A stretch of 64,000 bases of DNA from the NCBI RefSeq assembly GCF_002434265.1, contig NZ_DJJS01000006.1, positions 434,001 through 498,000 of the forward strand, in the 5' to 3' direction. The notes under the pieces are model-generated. The model ran no database searches, was not told the origin of the DNA, and saw nothing but the letters and a program-made list of their open reading frames with translations. A program made the position numbers and the translations under genes. Origin of the DNA: Pseudomonas sp. UBA6562. Lineage in GTDB: Bacteria > Pseudomonadota > Gammaproteobacteria > Pseudomonadales > Pseudomonadaceae. Shown here piece by piece: positions 1 to 9,012 of the stretch (positions are counted from its first letter, which is position 1; each line of letters begins with the position of its first letter).

Positions 1-126
1 GGTTGCCTGGATTGGGCCGGCTGCGCCGTCCATCGCGGCTGAACCGAGTGCCGGACCGGCCGCTGCCACAGGGGTGATATGGCTGCCTGGTGAAGCCGTC
101 CATCGCGGCTGAACGGTGCGTGGCTG
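1..126. repeat. Imperfect tandem REP-like repeat downstream of purU
   Basis: Two diverged copies of a unit of about 70-80 bp abut the 3' end of purU. The string GCCGTCCATCGCGGCTGAAC is seen at 25-44 and again at 95-114, and GGYTGCCTGG at 1-10 and 81-90. Wording such as CATCGCGGCTGAAC resembles Pseudomonas REP palindromes. No gene is supported here. Confidence 0.6.
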
Positions 127-984
127 CTACAGCACCACCGTCCGATTGGCATTCAAGAACACCCGCCGCTCGATGTGATACCCCACCGCCCGAGCCAGAG
201 TCTGGCATTCGATGTCGCGGCCTTTGGCGATCAGGTCTTCGGGGTAGTGCGTGTGGTCCACCACCTCCACGCCCTGGGTGATGATCGGCCCTTCATCCAG
301 GTCGTTGTTGATGTAGTGCGCCGTGGCGCCGACCATCTTCACCCCTTTGTTGTAGGCCTGGTGGTACGGCTTGGCGCCCTTGAAACCGGGCAGCAACGAG
401 TGGTGGATGTTGATCGCCCAACCGTCCAGCCGCCGGCACAGCTCGGGCGACAGCACCTGCATGTAGCGCGCAAGCACCACCAACTCGGCACCGGTGTCCT
501 CGATCACCTGCAGCACCTTGCGCTCTTGCCCGGGTTTGTCCTTGGGGTCGAGGGCGAAGTGGTGGTAGGGAATCTTGTGCCACTGCGCCAGATGCTCGAG
601 GTCGGGGTGGTTGGACACCACCGCGACGATGTCCATGCCCAGTTGACCGATGCGCTGGCGATAGAGCAGGTCGTTCAGGCAGTGATCGGCCTTGGACACC
701 ATGATCACCACCTTGGGGCGGTGGTCGGGCGCCGTCAGCTCGAAGGCCATGCCAAAACCTTCGCTGCGCTCGGCCAGGCCTGCGCGGAACGCCGCTTCGT
801 CGAAGTCGTCCGGCTGGCGGAATTCGACACGGATGAAGAAGCGCCCCGACAGCCGATCGTCGAAGGAATGGTGCTCGGTCACGTAGCAACGCTGCTCGAA
901 CAGGTGACGCGTAACCACATCGACGGTGCCGAGCATGCTCGGGCAATCGGCGGTGAGGATCCAGGTGTCCGGTGCCCGACTCAT
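127..984 (-). CDS. purU: Formyltetrahydrofolate deformylase PurU
   Basis: Hydrolyses 10-formyl-THF to formate and THF in the cytosol, so one-carbon units released by betaine, dimethylglycine and sarcosine demethylation can leave the folate pool. The 285-aa protein starts with an ACT-type domain (MSRAPDTWILTADCPS, about residues 1-85), followed by a formyltransferase domain with INIHHSLLPGF and the acidic LDEGPII segment carrying the expected Asn/His/Asp residues. The frame stays open upstream to 1365, but homology begins at the ATG at 984, so the extension is rejected. It is the last gene of the sox cluster, 11 bp after soxG, which fits a role in C1 disposal. Confidence 0.95.
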   Translation of the reverse strand: MSRAPDTWILTADCPSMLGTVDVVTRHLFEQRCYVTEHHSFDDRLSGRFFIRVEFRQPDDFDEAAFRAGLAERSEGFGMAFELTAPDHRPKVVIMVSKADHCLNDLLYRQRIGQLGMDIVAVVSNHPDLEHLAQWHKIPYHHFALDPKDKPGQERKVLQVIEDTGAELVVLARYMQVLSPELCRRLDGWAINIHHSLLPGFKGAKPYHQAYNKGVKMVGATAHYINNDLDEGPIITQGVEVVDHTHYPEDLIAKGRDIECQTLARAVGYHIERRVFLNANRTVVL

Positions 985-995
985 GCGCGTTCCCC

Positions 996-1628
996 CTAGG
1001 CTTCGATGGCCAGACCGTACTCGGACGAGGCGTCTTGCAGCCACATCCACCAGTAGTCGGCGAAGCTGCGGCGGATCACCAGTTCCCAGCTTTCCTCGCC
1101 GGTGCGGCGGATCACCAGCTGCGACTTGGCGAACACGGTGCCTACGCCCTTGCCGACCGGGAAGTTGCTCGGGTGCACGTCGTAGCTGGTCGATTTCTTC
1201 AACACGTCGCGCACGTTCGGGCCGTGCAGTTCCAGCAGGCTCTGCCCGCCGCTGACGTTGACCACCTGGATGTGCAGGCCGGCGGCGGCGTCGCGCAGTT
1301 TCTGCTCGAAGGCCACTTCCTCGCCTTGCGGCACGATCAGCAGCCACTCGTCCGGGCCCATCCATTGCAGCGACGTGTCGCCGCTGGAGACCACTTTCAA
1401 GGGGCCGGGCAGCTCGAGGCCGACGGCCGTCTGTACGGCGCTGGCGAAGGCGGCGTCATGGCCGTCGCCGCGAAGGGTCAGGTGACCGAGGAACTTGCGT
1501 TCACGCAGGGTCACGCCGGCGTTCTGCCGGCCCTTGCCGACCAGGCTGCGCAGGTCGGCGTGGTGCAGCGGCGACTCGGCCTTGGCGGAGCCGCTGGGGT
1601 TTTGCTCGAAAACGTTGATGGCGCTCAT
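996..1628 (-). CDS. soxG: Sarcosine oxidase gamma subunit SoxG
   Basis: Smallest structural folate-side subunit of heterotetrameric (alpha-beta-gamma-delta) sarcosine oxidase, which oxidises sarcosine to glycine, H2O2 and formaldehyde or methylene-THF. The 210-aa protein has the GcvT-like fold signatures of SoxG (MGPDEWLLI, GGQSLLELHGPN, SFADYWWMWLQDAS). It lies 129 bp downstream of soxA; the gap holds a REP palindrome, so soxG may be expressed less than soxBDA. Function follows from gene order and family; no catalytic residue is claimed. Confidence 0.93.
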   Translation of the reverse strand: MSAINVFEQNPSGSAKAESPLHHADLRSLVGKGRQNAGVTLRERKFLGHLTLRGDGHDAAFASAVQTAVGLELPGPLKVVSSGDTSLQWMGPDEWLLIVPQGEEVAFEQKLRDAAAGLHIQVVNVSGGQSLLELHGPNVRDVLKKSTSYDVHPSNFPVGKGVGTVFAKSQLVIRRTGEESWELVIRRSFADYWWMWLQDASSEYGLAIEA

Positions 1629-1688
1629 GGGTTACCTGCCTTGAATTCTGGGGTGCGCTTGCGATGCGGGCGTCGGGACATACCTGTT

Positions 1689-1724
1689 CCCTGTAGGAGC
1701 GGCCGGCCGGCTGCTCCTACAGGG
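1689..1724. repeat. REP-type palindrome between soxA and soxG
   Basis: Inverted repeat with arms CCCTGTAGGAGC and GCTCCTACAGGG around a GGCCGG-rich loop. It matches the Pseudomonas REP style and lies inside the sox operon, where it could act as an mRNA-stabilising or attenuating hairpin. There is no T-run, so it is not a classical terminator. Confidence 0.7.
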
Positions 1725-1757
1725 GGTGTCAGGTCCGCACAACCTGCGGTCCGGGGC

Positions 1758-4700
1758 TTAGACGTTCTGCTGTTCACCCTTCGGATCGAAGAACACCGAA
1801 GACACGATTTCCGCCTCGATCACACTGCCATCGGCCTGCGGGGAGTAGACCCGCTCGCCCATGCGCTTGAGACCGCCCTTGACCACACCCATGGCGAACG
1901 AATAGCCCAGGGAGTTGAACGCATAGCTGGAGGTCACGTGGCCGACCATGTCCATCGGAATCGGCTGGTTCGGGTCGTTGACCAGCTGGGCGCCTTCGGG
2001 CAGCCAGACCTTCGGGTCCACCGGCTTGAGGCCCACCAGCTGCTTGCGGTCTTCGCGCAGGCAGTCCTCGCGGTTCATGCCGCGCAGGCCGATCCAGGGG
2101 AACGGCTTGTTGCGGCCCACGCACCAGCTCATGTTGAGGTCGTCCGGGTTCATCGAGCCGTCGGTGTCCTGACCGACGATGATGAAGCCCTTCTCGGCGC
2201 GCAGCACGTGCATGGTCTCGGTGCCGTACGGGGTCAGGTTGTACTTCTTGCCCGCCTCGACGATCTGCTCCAGCACGCCCATGGCGTAGTTGGCCTGCAC
2301 GTTGACTTCGTACGACAGCTCGCCGGTGAACGAGATGCGGAACACGCGCGCCGGCACGCCGCCGACGTTGCCTTCCTTCCAGGTCATGAACGGGAAGGCG
2401 TCCTTGTCCAGGTCGATGTCGGTCAGTTCGGCCAGCAGCTTGCGGCTGTTGGGGCCGGACAGGGTCATGGTGGCCCAGTGGTCGGTCACGGAGGTGAAGT
2501 ACACCTTCAGGTCCGGCCATTCGGTCTGGTGGTACAGCTCCAGCCATTGCAGCACACGGGCGGCGCCGCCGGTGGTGGTGGTCATGATGAAGTGGTTGTC
2601 GGCGACGCAGGCGGTGACGCCGTCGTCGAAGACCATGCCGTCTTCCTTGCACATCAGGCCATAACGGGCCTTGCCCACGTCGAGCTTGGTCCAGGCGTTG
2701 GTGTACACGCGGTTGAGGAACTCGCGGGCGTCCGGGCCCTGGATGTCGATCTTGCCCAGGGTCGAGGCGTCGAGCAGACCCACGCTGGCGCGCACGGCCT
2801 TGCACTCGCGCTCCACGGCGCGGTGCAGGTCTTCGCCCGGCTTGGGGAAGTACCACGGACGTTTCCATTGGCCGACGTCTTCGAACTCGGCGTTGTTCTT
2901 CACGTGCCAAGCGTGCAGCGCGGTGAAGCGCACCGGCTCGAAGATGTGCCCGCAGTGGCGGCCGGCCACAGCGCCGAAGGTCACCGGCGTGTAGTTGGGG
3001 CGGAACATGGTAGTGCCCATCTGCGGGATGGTCACGCCGATCGAACGGGCGGCGATGGCCAGGCCGTTGACGTTGCCCAGCTTGCCCTGGTCGGTGCCGA
3101 AGCCCAGCGCCGTGTAGCGCTTGACGTGTTCGACCGATTCGAAGCCCTCGCGGGTGGCCAGCTCGATGGCGGCGGCGGTGACGTCGTTCTGCTGGTCGAC
3201 GAACTGCTTGGGCGCACGGGCAGTGGTCTTGTCGTGCGGCACCTGGAACAGTGCCACGCCGGCTTCTTCGGTACGCGTCACGGTGTTCGGCAGGCTGCCG
3301 GTGGTGGGCTGGAAACCGGCTTCGCTCGCAGCGCGCACGCCGCCTTCGAAACCGTCGGCCAGGGCGTCGCCCAGCGGGTACACGCCGTTGATGCCACCGA
3401 CGCACACGCGTTTTTGCGGGGCGTCGCCCGGCACGAAGCCGAGGATGTCTTCACGCCACACCGGGCGGCCGCCCAGGTGCGAAGCCAGGTGGACCACCGG
3501 GCTGTAGCCGCCGGAGGTGCCGATCAGGTCGCATTCGAGCCATTCGCCGGGGCTGGTCACTTTGTAGCCCGCCACGTCGATGGCGGCGACGCGCGCACCG
3601 GTGACGTGCTTGGTGCCCTTGGCTTCGATGATGGCGCTGGAGGTGAGGATGCGGATGCCTTTGGCGCGCGCTTCCTCGACCAGCGAACCGCGTGGGTTAT
3701 GGCGCGCGTCGGCGATGGCCACCACGTGCAGGCCGGCGTCGTGCCAATCCAGCGCGGCGCGGTAGGCGTAGTCGTTGGTGGTCGACAGCACCAGCTTGCG
3801 GCCGGGCGCCACGCCGTAACGGCGCACGTAGACCGAGATGGCGCCGGCGAGCATGTTGCCCGGCACGTCGTTGTTGCCGTAGACCAGCGGACGCTCGTGG
3901 GCGCCGGTGGCGAGCACCACACGCTTGGCGCGCACGCGGTGGACGCGCTGGCGCACCTGGCCGATCGGCGCGCGGTCGCCGAGGTGGTCGGTCAGGCGCT
4001 CGTGGATGGTCAGGAAGTTGTGGTCGTGGTAGCCGTTGACCGTGGCGCGTGGCAGCAGGGTCACGTCGGGCAGGCCTTGCAGCTCGGCGACGACGCTGGC
4101 GACCCACTCGCTGGCAGGCTTGCCGTCGAGGGTCTCGCGGCTGTCGAGCAGGCTGCCGCCGAACTCTTCCTGTTCGTCGGCGAGGATCACCCGCGCACCG
4201 CTGCGTGCGGCGGCCAGGGCGGCGGCCAGGCCAGCCGGGCCGGCGCCGACGATCAGCACGTCGCAATGCTGGTTCATGTAGTCGTAGCTGTCCGGGTCGT
4301 TCTGCAATGGCGAGCGGCCCAGGCCCGCGGCCTTGCGGATGTACTTCTCGTAGGTCATCCAGAAGGATTTGGGGTACATGAAGGTTTTGTAGTAGAAGCC
4401 CGGCGGCATCATGCTGCCGCCGACCTTGCCCAGAATGCCCATCATGTCGTTGTTGACGTTCGGCCAGCCGTTGGTGCTGGTGGCGACCAGGCCCGAATAC
4501 AGCGCCTGTTGCGTGGCGCGCACGTTGGGCACCTGGGTGGCTTCGCTCGAACCCAGCTGCAGGATGGCGTTCGGCTCTTCGGTGCCGGCGGCGATGATGC
4601 CGCGCGGACGCGAGTACTTGAAGCTGCGGCCGACGATGTCGACGCCGTTGGCCAGCAGCGCGGCGGCCAGGCTGTCGCCGGCGTAGCCCTGGTAGCTCTT

Positions 4701-4775
4701 GCCGTTGAAGGTGAAGTTCAGCACCTTGCTGCGGTCGACGCGGCCACCGCTGGAGAGGCGATAGGTCTGGCTCAT
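1758..4775 (-). CDS. soxA: Sarcosine oxidase alpha subunit SoxA
   Basis: Large subunit (1005 aa) of heterotetrameric sarcosine oxidase. An N-terminal 2Fe-2S-like/ubiquitin-like region is followed by a Rossmann site (VLIVGAGPAGLAAA, residues 173-186) for NAD+, and by a C-terminal GcvT-like folate-binding half that channels the methyl carbon to THF. Start chosen at the ATG at 4775, which overlaps the soxD stop (ATGA); the frame continues to 4937 but the extra residues are not sox-like. Length matches the family. It forms the operon glyA1-soxB-soxD-soxA-soxG-purU with its neighbours and is likely GbdR-controlled, as known for this locus in P. aeruginosa. Confidence 0.96.
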   Translation of the reverse strand: MSQTYRLSSGGRVDRSKVLNFTFNGKSYQGYAGDSLAAALLANGVDIVGRSFKYSRPRGIIAAGTEEPNAILQLGSSEATQVPNVRATQQALYSGLVATSTNGWPNVNNDMMGILGKVGGSMMPPGFYYKTFMYPKSFWMTYEKYIRKAAGLGRSPLQNDPDSYDYMNQHCDVLIVGAGPAGLAAALAAARSGARVILADEQEEFGGSLLDSRETLDGKPASEWVASVVAELQGLPDVTLLPRATVNGYHDHNFLTIHERLTDHLGDRAPIGQVRQRVHRVRAKRVVLATGAHERPLVYGNNDVPGNMLAGAISVYVRRYGVAPGRKLVLSTTNDYAYRAALDWHDAGLHVVAIADARHNPRGSLVEEARAKGIRILTSSAIIEAKGTKHVTGARVAAIDVAGYKVTSPGEWLECDLIGTSGGYSPVVHLASHLGGRPVWREDILGFVPGDAPQKRVCVGGINGVYPLGDALADGFEGGVRAASEAGFQPTTGSLPNTVTRTEEAGVALFQVPHDKTTARAPKQFVDQQNDVTAAAIELATREGFESVEHVKRYTALGFGTDQGKLGNVNGLAIAARSIGVTIPQMGTTMFRPNYTPVTFGAVAGRHCGHIFEPVRFTALHAWHVKNNAEFEDVGQWKRPWYFPKPGEDLHRAVERECKAVRASVGLLDASTLGKIDIQGPDAREFLNRVYTNAWTKLDVGKARYGLMCKEDGMVFDDGVTACVADNHFIMTTTTGGAARVLQWLELYHQTEWPDLKVYFTSVTDHWATMTLSGPNSRKLLAELTDIDLDKDAFPFMTWKEGNVGGVPARVFRISFTGELSYEVNVQANYAMGVLEQIVEAGKKYNLTPYGTETMHVLRAEKGFIIVGQDTDGSMNPDDLNMSWCVGRNKPFPWIGLRGMNREDCLREDRKQLVGLKPVDPKVWLPEGAQLVNDPNQPIPMDMVGHVTSSYAFNSLGYSFAMGVVKGGLKRMGERVYSPQADGSVIEAEIVSSVFFDPKGEQQNV

Positions 4776-5107
4776 GCGTTTTCTCCCCGTTCGTTGACGG
4801 CCGCCGATTTCGCGGGTGTGTGTTCGCGCGCGGTCACCTTGGGCTGTTCGCCGATCTTGTAGGTTTCCAGGATCTCGTAGGTCTCGGTGTCGCGGGTCAT
4901 GTTGAAGTACTGGCGACAGCCCGCGACGTGGTCCCACAGTTCATGGTGGATGCCGCGGAAGTTGTCGCGGAAGAACATGTAGGTGCCCCACTCCTCGTCG
5001 GTGCAGGCGTTGGGGTCGAGCGGACGGGCGAGGTGCGCCTGGCCGGCCGGGTGGAACTCTTCCTCGGAGCGCAGCTCGCCGCAATGGGGACAGAAAATGT
5101 GCAACAT
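4772..5107 (-). CDS. soxD: Sarcosine oxidase delta subunit SoxD
   Basis: Zinc-binding delta subunit (111 aa). CPHCGE at residues 6-11 supplies two cysteines and the HHELWDHVAGC segment supplies His/Cys for the expected single Zn site. It stabilises the alpha/beta assembly. Its stop overlaps the soxA start by 4 nt and it follows soxB by 16 nt, so translational coupling is likely. Confidence 0.95.
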   Translation of the reverse strand: MLHIFCPHCGELRSEEEFHPAGQAHLARPLDPNACTDEEWGTYMFFRDNFRGIHHELWDHVAGCRQYFNMTRDTETYEILETYKIGEQPKVTAREHTPAKSAAVNERGENA

Positions 5108-5123
5108 GAAGGTTGTCTCCGAA

Positions 5124-6374
5124 TTAGTGGGCGACGGCCGCAGCGCCGTGTTCGTCGATCAGCGCACCGTTGTAGAAACGGTCGATGGAGAACGGCTTGG
5201 CCAGCGGGTGCATCTCGCCTTTGGCCAGGCTCGCGGCGAAGACGTTGCCCGAGCCGGGCGTGGCCTTGAAGCCGCCGGTGCCCCAACCGCAGTTGAAGAA
5301 CAGGTTCTTGACCGGGGTCTTGGAGATGATCGGGCAGGCGTCCGGGCAGGTGTCGACGATGCCGCCCCACTGCCGGTTCATGCGCACGCGCGAGAGGATG
5401 GGGAACATCTCCACGATCGCCTGCATGGTGTGTTCGATCACCGGATACGACCCGCGCTGGCCGTAACCGACCCAGCTGTCGATGCCGGCGCCGATCACCA
5501 GGTCGCCCTTGTCGGACTGGCTGATGTAGCCGTGCACGGCGTTGGACATGATCACGCTGTCGATGATGGGCTTGATCGGCTCGGAAACCAGCGCCTGCAG
5601 CGGGTGCGATTCGAGCGGCAGACGGAAGCCGGCCAGTTTGGCCATGTGCCCGGAGTTACCGGCGGTGACCACGCCGACGCGCTTGGCGCCGATGAAGCCT
5701 TTGTTGGTCTCCACGCCGATCACCGCGCCGTTTTCCTTGCGGAAGCCGATCACTTCGGTCTGCTGGATCAGGTCGACGCCCAAGGCGTCGGCGGCACGGG
5801 CATAGCCCCAGGCCACGGCGTCGTGACGGGCTACGCCGCCACGGCGCTGGATGGTCGCGCCGAGGATCGGGTAACGGGTGTTCTTCGAGCAGTCCAGGTA
5901 CGGGATCTCGGCCGCCACCTGTTCGGTATTGAGCAACTCGCCGTCCACGCCGTTGAGACGGTTGGCGTTGACCCGGCGCTCGGAATCGCGGATGTCCTGC
6001 AGGGTGTGGCACAGGTTGTAGACGCCGCGCTGGGAGAACATCACGTTGTAGTTGATGTCCTGCGACAGCCCTTCCCACAGCTTCATGGCGTGTTCGTAGA
6101 GCTTGGCCGATTCGTCCCAGAGGTAGTTGGAGCGCACGATGGTAGTGTTACGGGCGGTGTTGCCGCCGCCCAGGTAGCCCTTCTCGATCACCGCGACGTT
6201 GGTGATGCCGTGTTCCTTGGCCAGGTAATAGGCGGTTGCCAGGCCGTGCCCGCCACCGCCGACGATGACCACGTCGTAGACCTTTTTAGGGGTCGGCGTG
6301 CGCCACATGCGCTGCCAGTTTTCGTGGTGGCTGAGGGAGTGCTTGAAGAGGCCGAAGCCTGAGTAACGTTTCAT
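5124..6374 (-). CDS. soxB: Sarcosine oxidase beta subunit SoxB
   Basis: Flavin-bearing subunit (416 aa) where sarcosine is oxidised. The dinucleotide-binding motif VVIVGGGGHGLATA lies near residues 35-48. His184 in GGVARHDAVAWG is the likely covalent FMN attachment site by analogy with corynebacterial SoxB (inference). Start taken as the ATG at 6374 (MKRYSGFGLFKHSL), since the 14 further in-frame residues run into the glyA1 intergenic spacer. It follows glyA1 by only 14 bp, giving a product-to-enzyme order: glycine and methylene-THF from Sox feed GlyA1. Confidence 0.96.
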   Translation of the reverse strand: MKRYSGFGLFKHSLSHHENWQRMWRTPTPKKVYDVVIVGGGGHGLATAYYLAKEHGITNVAVIEKGYLGGGNTARNTTIVRSNYLWDESAKLYEHAMKLWEGLSQDINYNVMFSQRGVYNLCHTLQDIRDSERRVNANRLNGVDGELLNTEQVAAEIPYLDCSKNTRYPILGATIQRRGGVARHDAVAWGYARAADALGVDLIQQTEVIGFRKENGAVIGVETNKGFIGAKRVGVVTAGNSGHMAKLAGFRLPLESHPLQALVSEPIKPIIDSVIMSNAVHGYISQSDKGDLVIGAGIDSWVGYGQRGSYPVIEHTMQAIVEMFPILSRVRMNRQWGGIVDTCPDACPIISKTPVKNLFFNCGWGTGGFKATPGSGNVFAASLAKGEMHPLAKPFSIDRFYNGALIDEHGAAAVAH

Positions 6375-6388
6375 GGTGTCTTGCTCCC

Positions 6389-7642
6389 TCAGCGGTAAAC
6401 CGGGTAATCGGCGCACAGGTCGGAGACGCGCTTGGCCACGTCGGCTTCGATGTCTGCGTCACCCAGGTGGTCGAGGATGTCGCAGATCCAGCCGGCCAGG
6501 CGCACGCATTCGTCGACCTTGAAGCCACGGGTGGTGACCGCCGGGGTGCCGATGCGCAGGCCCGAGGTCACGAACGGCGATTGCGGATCGTTGGGTACGG
6601 CGTTCTTGTTGACGGTGATGTGGGCGCGGCCCAGGGCAGCGTCGGCGTCTTTGCCGGTCAGGCCCTGACGGATCAGGCTGACCAGGAACAGGTGGTTGTC
6701 GGTGCCGCCGGAGACCACGTCGTAGCCGCGGTCGATGAACACTTTGGCCATGGCCTGGGCGTTGTCGATCACTTGCTGCTGGTAGGCTTTAAAGCCTGGC
6801 TCCAGCGCTTCCTTGAAACACACCGCCTTGCCGGCGATGACGTGCATCAGCGGGCCGCCCTGGGCGCCGGGGAACACGGCGGCGTTGAGCTTCTTCTCGA
6901 TCGCTTCGTTGGCCTTGGCCAGGATCAGGCCACCGCGCGGACCGCGCAGGGTCTTGTGGGTGGTGGTGGTGACCACGTCGGCGAACGGAATCGGGTTGGG
7001 GTACAGGCCTGCGGCGACCAAGCCGGCGACGTGGGCCATGTCGACGAACAGCAGCGCACCGACTTTGTCGGCGATGGCGCGGAAGCGCGGGAAGTCGAGG
7101 GTTTTCGAATAGGCCGAGAAGCCGGCGACGATCATCTTCGGCTTGTGCTCGACGGCCAGGCGCTCGACTTCGTCGTAGTCGATCAGGCCGGTGGCGGTGT
7201 CGATGCCGTACTGCACGGCGTTGTACAGCTTGCCCGAGGACGAAACCTTGGCGCCGTGGGTCAGGTGGCCGCCGTGGGCCAGGCTCATGCCCAGGATGGT
7301 GTCGCCGGCCTGCAGCAGGGCCAGGTACACGGCGCTGTTTGCCGAGGAACCCGAATGCGGCTGGACGTTGGCGTAGTCGGCGCCGAACAGCTGCTTGGCG
7401 CGCTCGATGGCCAGCGCCTCGACCTTGTCGACGTGCTCGCAACCGCCGTAGTAGCGCTTGCCCGGGTAGCCTTCGGCGTACTTGTTGGTCAGACCGCTGC
7501 CCTGGGCCTGCATCACACGTTTGCTGGTGTAGTTTTCCGAGGCGATCAGCTCGATGTGGTCTTCCTGACGCTGCTCCTCGGCATCCATCGCCGCCAGCAG
7601 CGCATCGTCGTAACCCTGGATCTGGTCTTGCTTGCTGAACAT
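6389..7642 (-). CDS. glyA1: Serine hydroxymethyltransferase GlyA1
   Basis: PLP enzyme interconverting glycine + 5,10-methylene-THF and serine + THF. The 417-aa length is standard. The PLP lysine is in TTTTHKTLRGPRGG, with PHSGSSANSAVY and the YAEGYPGKRYYGG motif also present. First gene of the sox operon, divergent from ltaE with a 213-bp shared upstream region. Pseudomonas usually carry additional glyA copies; this one is dedicated by context to one-carbon units from sarcosine. Confidence 0.96.
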   Translation of the reverse strand: MFSKQDQIQGYDDALLAAMDAEEQRQEDHIELIASENYTSKRVMQAQGSGLTNKYAEGYPGKRYYGGCEHVDKVEALAIERAKQLFGADYANVQPHSGSSANSAVYLALLQAGDTILGMSLAHGGHLTHGAKVSSSGKLYNAVQYGIDTATGLIDYDEVERLAVEHKPKMIVAGFSAYSKTLDFPRFRAIADKVGALLFVDMAHVAGLVAAGLYPNPIPFADVVTTTTHKTLRGPRGGLILAKANEAIEKKLNAAVFPGAQGGPLMHVIAGKAVCFKEALEPGFKAYQQQVIDNAQAMAKVFIDRGYDVVSGGTDNHLFLVSLIRQGLTGKDADAALGRAHITVNKNAVPNDPQSPFVTSGLRIGTPAVTTRGFKVDECVRLAGWICDILDHLGDADIEADVAKRVSDLCADYPVYR

Positions 7643-7855
7643 CGTGTATCTCCCGGCAGCGATCGTTTTTTGTCTTCTGGGTTCAATGACCCTTTGTGGC
7701 GATGGTAGGGCCGGGCGGGGGGAATCAGATGCCTGCGCACGCCTTGCAATGGCGCGTTTACGACATTGCCGAGCGGAACCTTTTTTGAAGGGGCCGCGCG
7801 TGCACGCGCTATGGATGGTTTAGAGTGCTGGCTGCCTCGCTCACAGGACAAGGCC
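7643..7855. promoter_or_regulatory. Divergent glyA1/ltaE intergenic region
   Basis: 213 bp between divergently transcribed glyA1 and ltaE must carry the promoters of both. I see no convincing riboswitch or long dyad. GbdR control of glyA1-sox is known in P. aeruginosa; a site here is inferred, not seen. Confidence 0.4.
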
Positions 7856-8896
7856 ATGCCAGACAACAGCCAACAATTCGCCAGCGACAACTATTCCGGT
7901 ATCTGCCCCGAAGCCTGGGCCGCCATGGACCGGGCCAACCAGGGCCACGAACGCGCCTACGGCGACGACCAGTGGACGCAACAGGCCGCCGACCACTTCC
8001 GCCGCCTGTTCGAAACCGACTGCGAAGTGTTCTTCGCCTTCAACGGCACCGCCGCCAACTCGTTGGCCCTGGCCTCGTTGTGCCAGAGCTTCCACAGCGT
8101 GATCTGCTCGGAAACCGCCCACGTCGAGACCGACGAATGCGGCGCACCGGAGTTCTTCTCCAACGGCTCCAAGCTGCTCACCGCACGCACCGTGGCCGGC
8201 AAGCTGACGCCCGAGGCGATCCGCGAAGTCGCCCTCAAGCGCCAGGACATCCACTACCCCAAACCACGCGTGGTGACCCTCACCCAGGCCACCGAAGTGG
8301 GCACCGTCTACCGCCCCGACGAACTGGCGGCGATCAGCGCCACCTGCAAAGAGCTGGGCCTGCACCTGCACATGGACGGCGCACGCTTCACCAACGCCTG
8401 CGCCTTCCTCGGCCATTCGCCGGCCGAGCTGACTTGGAAGGCTGGGGTCGACGTGCTGTGCTTCGGCGGCACCAAGAACGGTATGGCGGTGGGCGAAGCG
8501 ATCCTGTTCTTCGACCACGACCTGGCGCGGGACTTCGACTACCGCTGCAAGCAGGCCGGGCAGCTGGCCTCGAAGATGCGTTACCTATCCGCGCCTTGGG
8601 TGGGCATCCTGGAAGACGGCGCCTGGCTGCGCCATGGCACCCACGCCAACCAGTGCGCGCAGCTGCTCGCCTCGCTGGTGAGCGACCTGCCGGGTGTGGA
8701 GCTGATGTTCCCGGTGGAGGCCAACGGCGTGTTCCTGCAAATGCCAGAAGCGGCGCTGGAACGGCTGCGCGAACGCGGCTGGCGCTTCTATACCTTCATC
8801 GGCAGCGGCGGCGCGCGCTTCATGTGCTCGTGGGATACGCGGGAGGAACGCGTGCGGGAGTTGGCGGCAGACATCCGCGCGATCGTCGCGGGCTGA
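7856..8896 (+). CDS. ltaE: Low-specificity L-threonine aldolase
   Basis: PLP-dependent aldolase cleaving L-threonine/allo-threonine to glycine and acetaldehyde (346 aa). The PLP lysine is in CFGGTKNGMAVGE, with SDNYSGICPEAW at the N-terminus and LHMDGARFTNA. Start chosen at the ATG at 7856 (MPDNSQQFASDNYSG); the upstream in-frame stretch lies in the promoter region. Placed next to glyA1 it supplies another source of glycine. Confidence 0.94.
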   Translation: MPDNSQQFASDNYSGICPEAWAAMDRANQGHERAYGDDQWTQQAADHFRRLFETDCEVFFAFNGTAANSLALASLCQSFHSVICSETAHVETDECGAPEFFSNGSKLLTARTVAGKLTPEAIREVALKRQDIHYPKPRVVTLTQATEVGTVYRPDELAAISATCKELGLHLHMDGARFTNACAFLGHSPAELTWKAGVDVLCFGGTKNGMAVGEAILFFDHDLARDFDYRCKQAGQLASKMRYLSAPWVGILEDGAWLRHGTHANQCAQLLASLVSDLPGVELMFPVEANGVFLQMPEAALERLRERGWRFYTFIGSGGARFMCSWDTREERVRELAADIRAIVAG

Positions 8897-9012
8897 CGCG
8901 CGGCCTGGCAAAACTGTCAGTTGCGCACGCATGCGACTGGCAGCTAGCGTCGAGGGCCGTCCCCTTGAACCGGTGTCTTGCCGTGCCACTCCCCCCTCCC
9001 CGCTCATCACGC

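Noticed and set aside
985..1365. N-terminal extension of purU
   Set aside because: Lies over soxG coding sequence and is Arg-rich; family homology starts at MSRAPDTW.
972..4862. Very long plus-strand open frame opposite soxG-soxA
   Set aside because: Mirror of soxA in high-GC DNA; the translation is His/Gln/Val/Ala-rich low-complexity without family features, while soxA is unmistakable.
7643..7855. Glycine or THF riboswitch upstream of glyA1
   Set aside because: No conserved aptamer pattern recognised; control by GbdR is the known alternative.
7825..9012. Long in-frame extension upstream of RHS protein 1
   Set aside because: Runs out of frame over ltaE; Arg/Pro-rich shadow sequence.
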